Below, piece after piece: positions 1 to 6,024 of a stretch of DNA of 7,320 nucleotides. The notes below the pieces were generated by a model. The model ran no database searches. It saw nothing but the letters and a program-made list of their open reading frames with translations, and was not told the origin of the DNA. Source of the DNA: Actinomycetota bacterium (GTDB taxonomy: Bacteria; Actinomycetota; Actinomycetes; Actinomycetales; Cellulomonadaceae). The DNA lies in assembly GCA_018898235.1 (NCBI GenBank), contig JAHIJU010000080.1:1-7320 (forward strand), read 5' to 3'. Both the position numbers and the translations under genes were made by a program. The first letter of the stretch is position 1. Each line of letters begins with the position of its first letter.

Positions 1-942
1 CTCCACCGCGTTGCTGTTCGGCTGGGCGGGGTACCCGGCGTAGGTGTCGACCTTGGGGGTCTTGCCGTCCTTGAACCGCCAGCCCAGGGCCTTCAGGCCG
101 GTGAGGTCGCCGTGATTCAGGAGCGGGACGAACTGGCGGACGTAGGTACGCCCGTTCCAGACCTCGCCGATCCACTGGGTGACCATGCTCGGGGCCAGGT
201 CAGCGGCCGTGGCCTGGTCGAGCGCGGCGTTCAGGCGGGTCCGCAGACCGGCCCGGCCCTGCTCGTCCGAGGCAGCAAACGCGGCCAGGAACCGGGGCTC
301 CTTGCTGCTCTTGCCGCCGGGCCGCACGCTGGCGGGCAGCGCCGCGGTGAGGCGGCTCTGGTCGGTGCCGTACACCAGCGTCGCGGTGTCGGTGGCCTCG
401 GTCTCGACGGCCGCCTCGGTGGTGCTCTCGTCGTCGTCCATGGCGGACGTCTCCTCCTCTGCCGCCGGGGCGGCGTTGACCTCACCCGGGGCGGGTGCGG
501 TGATCTGGGTGGTGGGCTCTCCGCAGTCAGCGGCGAGCAGGCGCGAGGACGGGAACGCAGGCGCCACGACCAGGCCGACGGCGTCTACGAGGCCGCCGAG
601 CAGGCGCCCCGCGCGGACGATGGGGTTGTCGACCTCGATCGAGATGCCGGGCCGGACCCCGGCGTCTACCTCGGCAAGGGCGTCGCTCCCGGCCGTCGTG
701 TCCAGGAAGGTCACATCGGCGAGCAGCCCGGCATCGTCGGGGGTGATCTGAGTCAGGGCGACGGGGTGCAGCGGGTCGTGCTGAACGTTGGCCGGGACCG
801 GCTCGGTCGGCAGGGTCAGGACACCCGGGTCGACGGTGACGGCCCCGACGTCGGTGCGGCCACGCTCGCCCCAGGCGAGCAGCCGGTAGGTGCGGGTGCG
901 GCCAGAGGTGCTGGCGGCGTGCAGCGTTCCAAGGATGCGCAA
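1..942 (-). CDS. Prohead protease-major capsid protein fusion (partial, 3' end beyond the window)
   Basis: The frame is open from a TTG at 942 to the window edge, giving 314 residues with no stop. A Shine-Dalgarno GGAGGA (954-949) sits 6 nt before the TTG, and the portal stop codon ends 2 nt upstream. Residues about 15-138 look like an HK97-type prohead serine protease: a candidate catalytic His55 in ANVQHD, candidate Ser101 in RPGISIEV, and the closing VGLVVAPAFPSSR segment typical of that family. Residues about 145-190 are an acidic, Ala/Thr/Glu-rich linker, suggesting a scaffold (delta-like) region. From about residue 250 (MVTQWIGEVWNGRTYVRQ onward) it resembles the start of an HK97-fold capsid protein. 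Such a polyprotein would bring protease, scaffold and shell into the procapsid as one chain and be self-cleaved during maturation. Single-chain protease-capsid fusions are known in some actinobacteriophages. The catalytic residues and domain edges are inferred by eye. An internal start is described separately. Confidence 0.82.
   Translation of the reverse strand, partial: MRILGTLHAASTSGRTRTYRLLAWGERGRTDVGAVTVDPGVLTLPTEPVPANVQHDPLHPVALTQITPDDAGLLADVTFLDTTAGSDALAEVDAGVRPGISIEVDNPIVRAGRLLGGLVDAVGLVVAPAFPSSRLLAADCGEPTTQITAPAPGEVNAAPAAEEETSAMDDDESTTEAAVETEATDTATLVYGTDQSRLTAALPASVRPGGKSSKEPRFLAAFAASDEQGRAGLRTRLNAALDQATAADLAPSMVTQWIGEVWNGRTYVRQFVPLLNHGDLTGLKALGWRFKDGKTPKVDTYAGYPAQPNSNAVE
439..460 (-). 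promoter_or_regulatory. Strong internal ribosome-binding site and ATG inside the protease-capsid gene
   Basis: On the minus strand an AGAGGAGGAG tract (460-451) lies 9 nt upstream of an in-frame ATG (441-439), which is Met168 of the fusion. This purine tract matches the anti-Shine-Dalgarno better than any other in the phage operon. It falls at the boundary between the protease domain and the acidic linker before the capsid domain. Initiation here would give a scaffold-capsid product without the protease. Part of the signal may simply be Glu-Glu-Glu codons (GAG GAG GAG), so its use in vivo is inferred. Confidence 0.5.
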
Positions 943-944
943 GG

Positions 945-1985
945 TCAGTCCTCCGTCGTGGCGGGTAGGCCGGTGTCGGGCTGGGTGAGTGCCGACAGGT
1001 CGAGGGCGATGCGGAGGCCGGGGGCGCAGACGTCGTCCATCGACAGCCGGGCATTGACCGGGGTGGCTCGGTCGCCGAGCCGGTCGGTAAGGATCGAACG
1101 GGCGGTCTCGCGGGTCTCGTAGGTCAGGGACGCGGACGTGCCGGAGGCTTCGAGCAGGGCGCCGGGCACGCCGGTGAGCCGGGAGAAGTCGAGGGCCTCG
1201 GCGTTGCGGCCCTGCTCGTAGAGCGCGATCTCCACGCCGCTGGAGTCCTCGGCCTCGATGCCGTAGGGAAGCCACGACACCGCGCCGGAGTCGGAGTTGC
1301 GACGGGCCGTGATCCAGTCGGACAGGAGCGCCTTGATCTCGTCCTCAGACAGGTCCAGGTCAGGGTCGGTGGGGTGCATCTTCGTGTGCGGGACGGGCGT
1401 CTTGACCCGGCCGCGCACAGCCCGGTGCAGCTCGTGCGCGCCGCGCACGTAGGAGGCGCCCGTGTTCAGCAGACCTTCGTCGAGGCCCATGAACAGGATG
1501 ACCTGGCCGCGCTGGGCGGGCTTGTCGTCGACGAGGATGCCGTAGGCGGCATCGAACTCCCACGACTCGAAGGGCACGCGAACCGCGTCACCGATGACGT
1601 CGCGCGTGTCGCGGTAGACCTGCCAGAGGGAGAACCCGCCGAAGAACAGGTCATCGAACGTCCACAGCAGCCGCATCGCGGGCGCCACGTCGGAGTCAGT
1701 GCGGTACGTCCACTGCGGCTGGACTGGTGCCAGCGCGTCGCCTTCGTAGGCGCGCAAGACTCCCTTGGCAAGCTGCCCCACGATCTGGTTACGTGACGAG
1801 ACGACGGCCGGGACGCGCATGGCCTCGGCCCGGGTGACGGGGATGGCCTCGCCGATCGCGCCGAACACGTCGGAGGAGATGACCTCCAGGGTCGAGGCGG
1901 CGGCCCACGGGGACGCGAGCCGTGCCGTGCGGCCGGGGGCGAGCGCCTGGCCGACCCTGTCCTGACCGAATCCGAAGAACCTCAC
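945..1985 (-). CDS. Phage portal protein (HK97/SPP1-type siphovirus)
   Basis: A 346-residue protein starting at GTG 1985. The portal forms the dodecameric ring at the unique capsid vertex through which DNA is packaged and to which the tail attaches. The family is recognised from the N-terminal TRAEAMRVPAVVSSRNQIV segment (about residues 51-69), typical of the first helix-rich part of actinophage portals, then the MRLLWTFDDLFFGGFSLW stretch, the SDWITARRN segment and the C-terminal LTGVPGALLE / SLTYETRETAR crown-side region. At 346 residues it is short for a portal (commonly about 400-500), but its position between terminase and protease-capsid is canonical. No Shine-Dalgarno is visible before the GTG and I found no other plausible upstream start, so the start is less certain than the product. 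Its final codons carry the GGAGGA that serves the next gene. Confidence 0.85.
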   Translation of the reverse strand: MRFFGFGQDRVGQALAPGRTARLASPWAAASTLEVISSDVFGAIGEAIPVTRAEAMRVPAVVSSRNQIVGQLAKGVLRAYEGDALAPVQPQWTYRTDSDVAPAMRLLWTFDDLFFGGFSLWQVYRDTRDVIGDAVRVPFESWEFDAAYGILVDDKPAQRGQVILFMGLDEGLLNTGASYVRGAHELHRAVRGRVKTPVPHTKMHPTDPDLDLSEDEIKALLSDWITARRNSDSGAVSWLPYGIEAEDSSGVEIALYEQGRNAEALDFSRLTGVPGALLEASGTSASLTYETRETARSILTDRLGDRATPVNARLSMDDVCAPGLRIALDLSALTQPDTGLPATTED

Positions 1986-2057
1986 GGCCGGAACCGTGCC
2001 CGCCCGGCGCGCGGCGCGACGCGCCCGACGCGCACCTATCGCGAATCGCGGTAGAGG
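1986..2057. repeat. 72-bp terminase-portal gap with two palindromes
   Basis: This is the only real gap in the phage operon. It holds two short perfect hyphenated palindromes: CGCGA-A-TCGCG at 2040-2050 and GGCGCG-A-CGCGCC at 2013-2025. The rest is almost pure G+C. No start codon or Shine-Dalgarno signal is clear. It could be an RNA hairpin spacer, a protein-binding site, or incidental to the base composition. Confidence 0.4.
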
Positions 2058-3680
2058 TCAGCCGGTGACGGAGATGACCCGGGGCCGTTCGCGGGTCGCG
2101 GCGCGGGCGAGCAGGGTGTCATACACGCGCAGGGCGTTGGTCGCGGCCACGAGTGTGGTGATGTCCCCGCCCTCGGCCATCGCCCGGCGACGGCCCCAGG
2201 CCCACGACCCGTCACCGATCGGTCGGCGCGTTGCCACGTCGGCGGCGTCGTCAAGGGCTGGGTCGACGGGGTGCGCCAGATTGCCGGAGCGGATGTCCTG
2301 GGCGACCTGGGAGGCGGCGGCGGTGATGTCGCGGGTGCCGAGCTGCACGAGCTTCGGGCGGGGCCGGGCCTCGCGCGTGAGCCGGTCCGCGACGGCCTGG
2401 TTTGGGCCGATGTTGTCGTACCCGACGGGCAGGCCGGGGTGTTTGCGGGACCGTGCGAACACTGCGGCCGGTAGCCAGGAGTCGCCGACCTGGTGGTCGA
2501 TGACCTCGACCCACGCCCGCCCGGACTGGTCGCGCCACGCTGCGCACAGCGCAGCGGCGGACTGGTCGGGGGCGACGTCGAACCCGATCGCCCACCGGGC
2601 CGGGTAGCCGGTCACGCGCCGCTGACCGGCTTTCCACTCGGCCGGGTCGATCGCGCGGGTGTTCACGTCGAACGGCCACTGCCCGCCGTACTCGCGCTGG
2701 AACTGCGCCAGGCCCATCCCCGCGAACCGCTCGCGCACCACGCGCATGGTCGTGAGAGTCCCGATGCCGGGGTGTGCCGCCTCGATCGCGGCCTCGTTCA
2801 GGACGTACCGGCCGGACTTGTCCAGGGTGCGCGGGTGCGGCAGCTCGGCCGGGGCCTCATCGACCGGCCAAGCGACCGGGGTGCCGTCCGGGACGGCGTA
2901 CTCCAGGACACCGACCTTGCCGCGACGGCCGCGTTCGAGGGCGTCCCACAGCATCCCGGAACGGGCCTTGCCCGCAGTGCCGGTGATGATGACCTGGCCG
3001 GCGGGACGCACGTCATCCGAGGTGAGGTCAGCATCCTCGTCGAAGCGGGTATCCATGAGGGCCAGGGCACCGCCGAGCAGGTCGGCGGTGGTCTCCGGTG
3101 AGTGCTCCTGGGCCTCGTCGAACAGGATGCGGTCGGCGCCGTCGCCACGGAACGCCCCGCCCTCCGGGGTGACGACCCACAGCCGTGAGCCGTTCGTCCA
3201 CTCGATCGCCTCGGCAGCGGCCCCGCGAAGGATGCGGTAGTCGCCGACGTTGCGCGGGCCCAGGGTGCGCGCGACCTCCAGGAACCGCTCACGGGCCTTC
3301 ACGTACGTCTGCGCCGTTACCACGACCTTGAACCCGGGCCGGGTCTGGCACAGGCCGAGCAGGACGGCCCAGATCGTCGTCGTCTTGGACGCCCGGCGGG
3401 GCTCGGTGACTGCGAACTCGGACCACTCCGGGGCGTCGTCGATCTCGGCCAGGAGCAGGCGCGCTAGCTCGATCTGCTGCGGTCCGACCGACCGCAGACC
3501 GAGCATCCGAGCCCCAACCCAGAACGGGCCAAGACAGACGCCGAGCCTGGGGGCTGACGAGAACAGGGCTCGGGCTTTCGTCGAGCCTTTGACCGGCAGC
3601 GGGTCGGACGAGAGAGAAAGGGAAGCGGACGGCTTGCGTGGGTTTCCGTCGGTCTCAAAGACGGCGTCGAACAGGTCCAT
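2058..3680 (-). CDS. Terminase large subunit (TerL)
   Basis: A 540-residue packaging motor: an N-terminal ATPase that pumps DNA through the portal, and a C-terminal RNase H-like nuclease that cuts concatemers. Visible ATPase features are a degenerate Walker A, EPRRASKTTT (93-102), a Walker B with catalytic Glu, RILFDEAQE (184-192), and a motif III-like QVIITGTAG (229-237). The nuclease part begins with GFDVAPDQSAA (366-376), whose Asp368 is a likely metal ligand. Asp422 (GYDNIGPNQAV) and the Asp cluster at 477-481 are candidates for the others. The length is normal for the family. The frame is open far upstream, but the earlier translation is low-complexity Arg/Pro shadow of other genes. ATG 3680 overlaps the HNH stop (TGATG), and an alternative GTG lies at 3689. 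The HNH gene directly upstream is typical of cos-type phages. Confidence 0.93.
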   Translation of the reverse strand: MDLFDAVFETDGNPRKPSASLSLSSDPLPVKGSTKARALFSSAPRLGVCLGPFWVGARMLGLRSVGPQQIELARLLLAEIDDAPEWSEFAVTEPRRASKTTTIWAVLLGLCQTRPGFKVVVTAQTYVKARERFLEVARTLGPRNVGDYRILRGAAAEAIEWTNGSRLWVVTPEGGAFRGDGADRILFDEAQEHSPETTADLLGGALALMDTRFDEDADLTSDDVRPAGQVIITGTAGKARSGMLWDALERGRRGKVGVLEYAVPDGTPVAWPVDEAPAELPHPRTLDKSGRYVLNEAAIEAAHPGIGTLTTMRVVRERFAGMGLAQFQREYGGQWPFDVNTRAIDPAEWKAGQRRVTGYPARWAIGFDVAPDQSAAALCAAWRDQSGRAWVEVIDHQVGDSWLPAAVFARSRKHPGLPVGYDNIGPNQAVADRLTREARPRPKLVQLGTRDITAAASQVAQDIRSGNLAHPVDPALDDAADVATRRPIGDGSWAWGRRRAMAEGGDITTLVAATNALRVYDTLLARAATRERPRVISVTG

Positions 3681-3973
3681 CAGAGCCACGACCGACGGGA
3701 CGGGACGACGCCGGGACGACGCGGCGGAGCGGCGAGGGTGTGGGCGAGGCGGCCACCGGCCGCGCGGTTGCAGTAGGCGTGCTCGGGCTGGTCGCCGTCG
3801 CGCTCGAAGGTCCCGCCGAGCGCGTGGGGTACGACGTGGCCCAGGTCCCAGGGCTGGCCGCGCTCGATGGGCAGGCCGCAGCGCGGGCAGATGACCTGCC
3901 CGCTGTCGATGAGTCGCTGGTAGTGGGCGCGCCGGGCCATCACCCGGCGCCCGCCGGGCCGTCGTCCGGGCAT
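3680..3973 (-). CDS. HNH endonuclease, terminase-associated
   Basis: A 97-residue protein beginning at an ATG that shares one base with the upstream stop (TGATG). It has a compact HNH/beta-beta-alpha-metal nuclease core: CPRC (29-32), WDLGHVVPHALGG (42-54) with the probable catalytic His46, and EHAYCNRAAGG (64-74), whose CN pairs with the first Cys pair to form a zinc knuckle. The N-terminus is basic and the C-terminus Arg/Pro-rich. In phages of the HK97 type, an HNH protein next to TerL is required for efficient cos cleavage, so this is more likely a packaging cofactor than a homing endonuclease. It is coupled by overlap to both neighbours. A second Met (residue 12, MARRAHYQR) could be the true start. 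Confidence 0.88.
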   Translation of the reverse strand: MPGRRPGGRRVMARRAHYQRLIDSGQVICPRCGLPIERGQPWDLGHVVPHALGGTFERDGDQPEHAYCNRAAGGRLAHTLAAPPRRPGVVPSRRSWL

Positions 3974-4167
3974 CAGTCGTCCCAGAGCGTGGTGTCGCCA
4001 GCGGCGCGGGCGGCGTAGTCCAGGACGGGGCCGACCAGGCGGTCGGTCCGGTCGCGCTCTCGTGCGCGTCGGCACATGGGGCAGCGCGGGATGAGGGTGC
4101 CGTCGGGGCGCTTGATGAGCCCGGCGTCGCCGTCGTGCTCGCACGTGACCGGGATGACGGGTCGCAT
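3973..4167 (-). CDS. Nested in-frame 64-aa Cys-cluster protein (alternative product)
   Basis: An ATG at 4167 is in frame with the winged-helix gene and preceded by GGAAGGA (4183-4177) at a spacing of 9 nt, a much better ribosome-binding site than that of the longer frame. The product is 64 residues, with CEH at 9-11 and CPMC at 29-32, which can form a small zinc knuckle, followed by an Arg-rich helix (RRARERDR) and an acidic tail. It may be the real gene, with the winged-helix frame merely reading through for lack of a stop, or both products may be made. Function is unknown. Small zinc-knuckle proteins are common in this position in actinophage operons. Confidence 0.5.
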   Translation of the reverse strand: MRPVIPVTCEHDGDAGLIKRPDGTLIPRCPMCRRARERDRTDRLVGPVLDYAARAAGDTTLWDD

Positions 4168-4704
4168 CGTGGTCTGTCCTTCCGGGGTTGGAGCCGGGCC
4201 GAAGGCCCCTCCCCTTGAAGAGGGGGGAGGGCTGGTACTGAGTGCCGCATGGGCTGACCTGCGGCGATACCTGTCCGGGCCGCGCAAGTGGGCGGCGGCG
4301 GCCAGTCGGGCACGGGTGGCCTGACGGCGTGCGGCGTCGGCCGCGTCGCGCAGCGGTCGGGCCTGGGCGATCAGCTCGACCAGGACCTTCTTGACGATGC
4401 GGACGGCGGACGGGACGGGGCGGCCGTCGACCACGCCACCGCGTGACCAGGTCACGACGCCCAGGTCCTCTAGGACGGCCATGCACCGGGCGGTCCAGCG
4501 CACGGACAGCGACGCGCGCTCAGCGAGCTGAGGCATGGTCAGCAGCCCCTCACCCGACCGGTCGGGCAGCGTGGCCGCCAGGGCGTCGAGCACGTCGCGC
4601 ACACCACCCCACTCACGCCCGCCCAGCGGCCCCCACCCGGCGCGGCGCAGCGAGCGCACCAGCGACGGCGTCGGCGCCCAGGCAGAGGGCAGAGTCGCGC
4701 TCAT
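3973..4704 (-). CDS. Winged-helix DNA-binding protein with C-terminal Cys-cluster module
   Basis: A 243-residue reading frame starting at ATG 4704, overlapping the previous stop (ATGA). Residues about 35-110 look like a winged helix-turn-helix: LLTMPQLAERASLSVRWTAR (54-73) is the helix-turn-helix, and LEDLGVVTWSRGGVVDGRPV (78-97) the wing. A helical Arg/Ala-rich segment follows to about residue 140. Residues 150-178 form a Ser/Pro/Gly linker whose DNA looks intergenic (two hairpins and a ribosome-binding site). Residues 180-243 carry CEH and CPMC (188-190, 208-211), a probable zinc site. Similar winged-helix proteins sit in early regions of actinobacterial phages and may act in replication. 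Because no small terminase is otherwise recognisable and this gene lies two genes upstream of TerL, a packaging role is an alternative. The two halves may be made separately (see the nested gene). Confidence 0.6.
   Translation of the reverse strand: MSATLPSAWAPTPSLVRSLRRAGWGPLGGREWGGVRDVLDALAATLPDRSGEGLLTMPQLAERASLSVRWTARCMAVLEDLGVVTWSRGGVVDGRPVPSAVRIVKKVLVELIAQARPLRDAADAARRQATRARLAAAAHLRGPDRYRRRSAHAALSTSPPPSSRGGAFGPAPTPEGQTTMRPVIPVTCEHDGDAGLIKRPDGTLIPRCPMCRRARERDRTDRLVGPVLDYAARAAGDTTLWDD
4196..4231 (-). repeat. Two adjoining hairpins ahead of the nested gene
   Basis: In minus-strand RNA order there is an 8-bp stem CCCTCCCC/GGGGAGGG (4231-4224 with 4214-4207, 9-nt loop), then a 5-bp stem GGGCC/GGCCC with a UUC loop (4208-4204 with 4200-4196). 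The two share bases 4207-4208, so they cannot both be complete. There is no U-tract, so a classical terminator is unlikely. The DNA is translated as the Ser/Pro linker of the longer frame. Confidence 0.5.
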
Positions 4705-4910
4705 CGCCGAACCACCAGAGGCACGAGGCGGTCTTGAAGCGCGACGAGTGTCGCGAGTTGGTCGATGGTCGCCGTTATCTCGGCGGCGAGCCCGCGCCTT
4801 GCGATCAGCGACGCCTCTGCTCGCAGGAGGTCCAGCCCGCGCGCGATCTCGCCCACGGACTGGAGTAGCGCCGTCTCCGCTTCGGCGCGCACCTGATCGA
4901 CGCGGCTCAT
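4701..4910 (-). CDS. Small all-helical phage protein, unknown function
   Basis: A 69-residue protein whose ATG overlaps the upstream stop (ATGA) and whose own stop overlaps the next ATG in the same way. The sequence has no Cys or Pro-rich breaks until the end. It shows spaced hydrophobics (Leu15/16, Ile22, Leu26/28/29, Leu35/Ile36, Ile45, Ile49, Leu52/55) that suggest two amphipathic helices, possibly a short coiled coil or a dimeric bundle. No family is recognised. Tight coupling on both sides supports it as a real gene despite its size. A small adaptor or DNA-binding partner is possible, but nothing in the sequence specifies it. Confidence 0.68.
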   Translation of the reverse strand: MSRVDQVRAEAETALLQSVGEIARGLDLLRAEASLIARRGLAAEITATIDQLATLVALQDRLVPLVVRR

Positions 4911-5191
4911 CGCGACCACGACCGTTCGAACTGGCTGAACGTCTGGCGGGGGTGGGTCGCCCACCACTCCAGCAGCTCGTCCGAGGCGTAGGCGCGCGCG
5001 CGGGACCACGGTCCGAGGAACAGTGTTTCCGCTCGGATGCCAGCGGTCCTGCCGCGCCGGTTGAGCAGGTTGCCCCGGCAGGCTCGCTCTGCCTGGGAGT
5101 GCTGGTCCTCCAGGAACAGGTCGTAGGCGTCGCGGCACTCACGCCACGCGGATGCCGCCTCAGCGAAGATGACCGATCGGTGACGCCTCAC
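4907..5191 (-). CDS. Conserved-looking phage protein, unknown function (94 aa)
   Basis: Starts at GTG 5191, whose bases overlap the upstream stop (GTGA). AGGAG (5207-5203) lies 11 nt upstream. The 94 residues are rich in Trp, aromatic and charged residues: SAWRECRDAYDLFLEDQ (14-30), an Arg-rich middle (NRRGRTAGIR), then SDELLEWWATHPRQTFSQFE (70-89). There are no membrane segments. Cys19 and Cys38 are the only cysteines and form no clear metal site. The composition looks like a folded helical protein rather than a shadow frame, and the overlap with both neighbours supports expression. The open frame upstream of the GTG is low-complexity and was excluded. I do not recognise the family. Confidence 0.68.
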   Translation of the reverse strand: MRRHRSVIFAEAASAWRECRDAYDLFLEDQHSQAERACRGNLLNRRGRTAGIRAETLFLGPWSRARAYASDELLEWWATHPRQTFSQFERSWSR

Positions 5192-5775
5192 GGCTTGGTC
5201 ATCTCCTGGAGCGCGGTGCTCGCGGCGGCGAGGCTGACCCACGCGGCACGGAAATGCTCGGCCACGGTGCGCAGGGCTTCGGCGTCGTCGTCCTCGGGTT
5301 CGGCCGAGTGCCGCAGGTCGTCGACGTCGTCGACCAGCGCCCACGTCTCGTCGCGAACCTCACGGGCACGCTCGGCCATCACGAGCAGGTCGAGCCGGTA
5401 CGGGCCGTGCACCATGCGCGCCACGGGCAGCGGTACCGAGTCGGGGCCGTAGCACTCGGGCGGGACCTCCGGCAGAGGCTCGCCGTTGGCGTCGCGGGTG
5501 CGTGTGGATAGAGGGAGGTGGGCACCAGGGTGCGGGCAGACGAAGTTGATCGGTCCCGCCTCGGCGCAGACCATGCAGTACTCAGCCGCCTCGGGCTCGG
5601 CATCCTCGGACGGCCCCAGATCGAGCCGGGCGAGCAGTGCCCCGCCCGCGACGACCAGGCCGCCGCCGAGCAGCGTGCCGCCCGACAGAGGCGGCGTCGT
5701 CAGCGCCAGCGTCACCCCACCTGCGACCACGGACGACGCGGCCAGACCCGACAGCGCACCACGCATCACGCTCAC
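5188..5775 (-). CDS. Two-helix membrane protein with a cytoplasmic Cys/His cluster, unknown function
   Basis: Chosen start is GTG 5775, overlapping the Cro-like stop as GTGA; ATG 5766 is an alternative. The open frame upstream of 5775 overlaps the whole Cro-like gene and is rejected. The product is 195 residues. Two Gly/Ala-rich hydrophobic segments (about 8-28 and 33-50) form a probable helical hairpin. A CxxC-x9-CPHPGAH cluster (Cys67, Cys70, Cys80, His82, His86) could bind zinc. The C-terminal half is acidic and helical (RDETWALVDDVDDLRHSAEP; DDDAEALRTVAEHFRAAW). As an early, Cro-adjacent membrane protein it could be a superinfection-exclusion or host-takeover factor, but that is inference from position only. 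No family is recognised. Confidence 0.72.
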   Translation of the reverse strand: MSVMRGALSGLAASSVVAGGVTLALTTPPLSGGTLLGGGLVVAGGALLARLDLGPSEDAEPEAAEYCMVCAEAGPINFVCPHPGAHLPLSTRTRDANGEPLPEVPPECYGPDSVPLPVARMVHGPYRLDLLVMAERAREVRDETWALVDDVDDLRHSAEPEDDDAEALRTVAEHFRAAWVSLAAASTALQEMTKP

Positions 5776-5990
5776 GAGGCGACCCGGGGCATGAGCAGGT
5801 CGGACAGGTCGACCCCGAAGTGCTCTGCGATCAGCTCGACGTCCTCCGTCGTCCAGCGCGTGCGGCACCTGAACCTGTCGTTGATCGAAGGCTGAGAGAG
5901 CCGCAGAACCGTCACGAGGCAGGTCTGAGGAAGGCCCTGGGACCGCAGCAGGTCGGCGACGCCCTCGGTGATGACATCGTTGAGTCTCAT
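5772..5990 (-). CDS. Cro-like helix-turn-helix regulator, first gene of the phage operon
   Basis: A 72-residue protein starting at ATG 5990. Residues about 19-42 (GLPQTCLVTVLRLSQPSIND, then RFRC) form an XRE/Cro-type helix-turn-helix, followed by TRWTTEDVELIAEHFGVDLSDLL, the usual last helices of the fold. It aligns with the divergent repressor-like protein over LSQ-S---R-R--T-WT--D-E--A---G, indicating that the two are paralogues. No Shine-Dalgarno precedes the ATG and a -10-like TACACA ends 7 nt upstream, so the mRNA may be leaderless. As the first gene of the leftward operon leading to packaging and capsid genes, it is the lytic-side regulator by position. The assignment of Cro to this gene and repressor to the other rests on the att overlap and could be reversed. 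Confidence 0.8.
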   Translation of the reverse strand: MRLNDVITEGVADLLRSQGLPQTCLVTVLRLSQPSINDRFRCRTRWTTEDVELIAEHFGVDLSDLLMPRVAS

Positions 5991-5997
5991 AGCGAGT

Positions 5998-6024
5998 TGT
6001 GTAGCGGCTCAGCCGGTCATTGAA
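5998..6024 (-). promoter_or_regulatory. Predicted leftward promoter for the Cro-like gene and phage operon
   Basis: On the minus strand, a -35-like TTCAAT (6024-6019) and a -10-like TACACA (6003-5998) are 15 bp apart with an operator arm between them. The expected start would be at or next to the A of ATG 5990. The match is weak (short spacer, -10 lacking the final T). Position and symmetry with the rightward promoter are the main support. Confidence 0.45.

Noticed and set aside
527..1054. Minus-strand 175-aa open frame overlapping the portal end
   Set aside because: Its product is almost entirely Arg/Pro/Ala/His, typical of a shadow frame in GC-rich DNA. The protease-capsid frame in the same place has real protein features.
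112..1122. Long plus-strand open frames (112-1122, 179-751) opposite the capsid and portal genes
   Set aside because: They are Gly/Arg/Val-rich, low-complexity products with no family pattern. The opposite strand encodes recognisable protease-capsid and portal proteins with correct signals.
4196..4231. Rho-independent terminator
   Set aside because: The stems are present but no U-tract follows, the segment is translated in the longer frame, and the downstream genes need the same transcript.
3681..4313. N-terminal extension of the terminase frame to 4313
   Set aside because: It overlaps the HNH and winged-helix genes, is Arg/Pro/Ala low-complexity, and would make an abnormally long TerL.
5890..5902. 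Third operator-like site GGCT-GAGAG-AGCC inside the Cro-like gene
   Set aside because: The half-sites match, but the spacer is 5 nt instead of 1 and the site lies in the codons of the recognition helix. It is too weak to claim.
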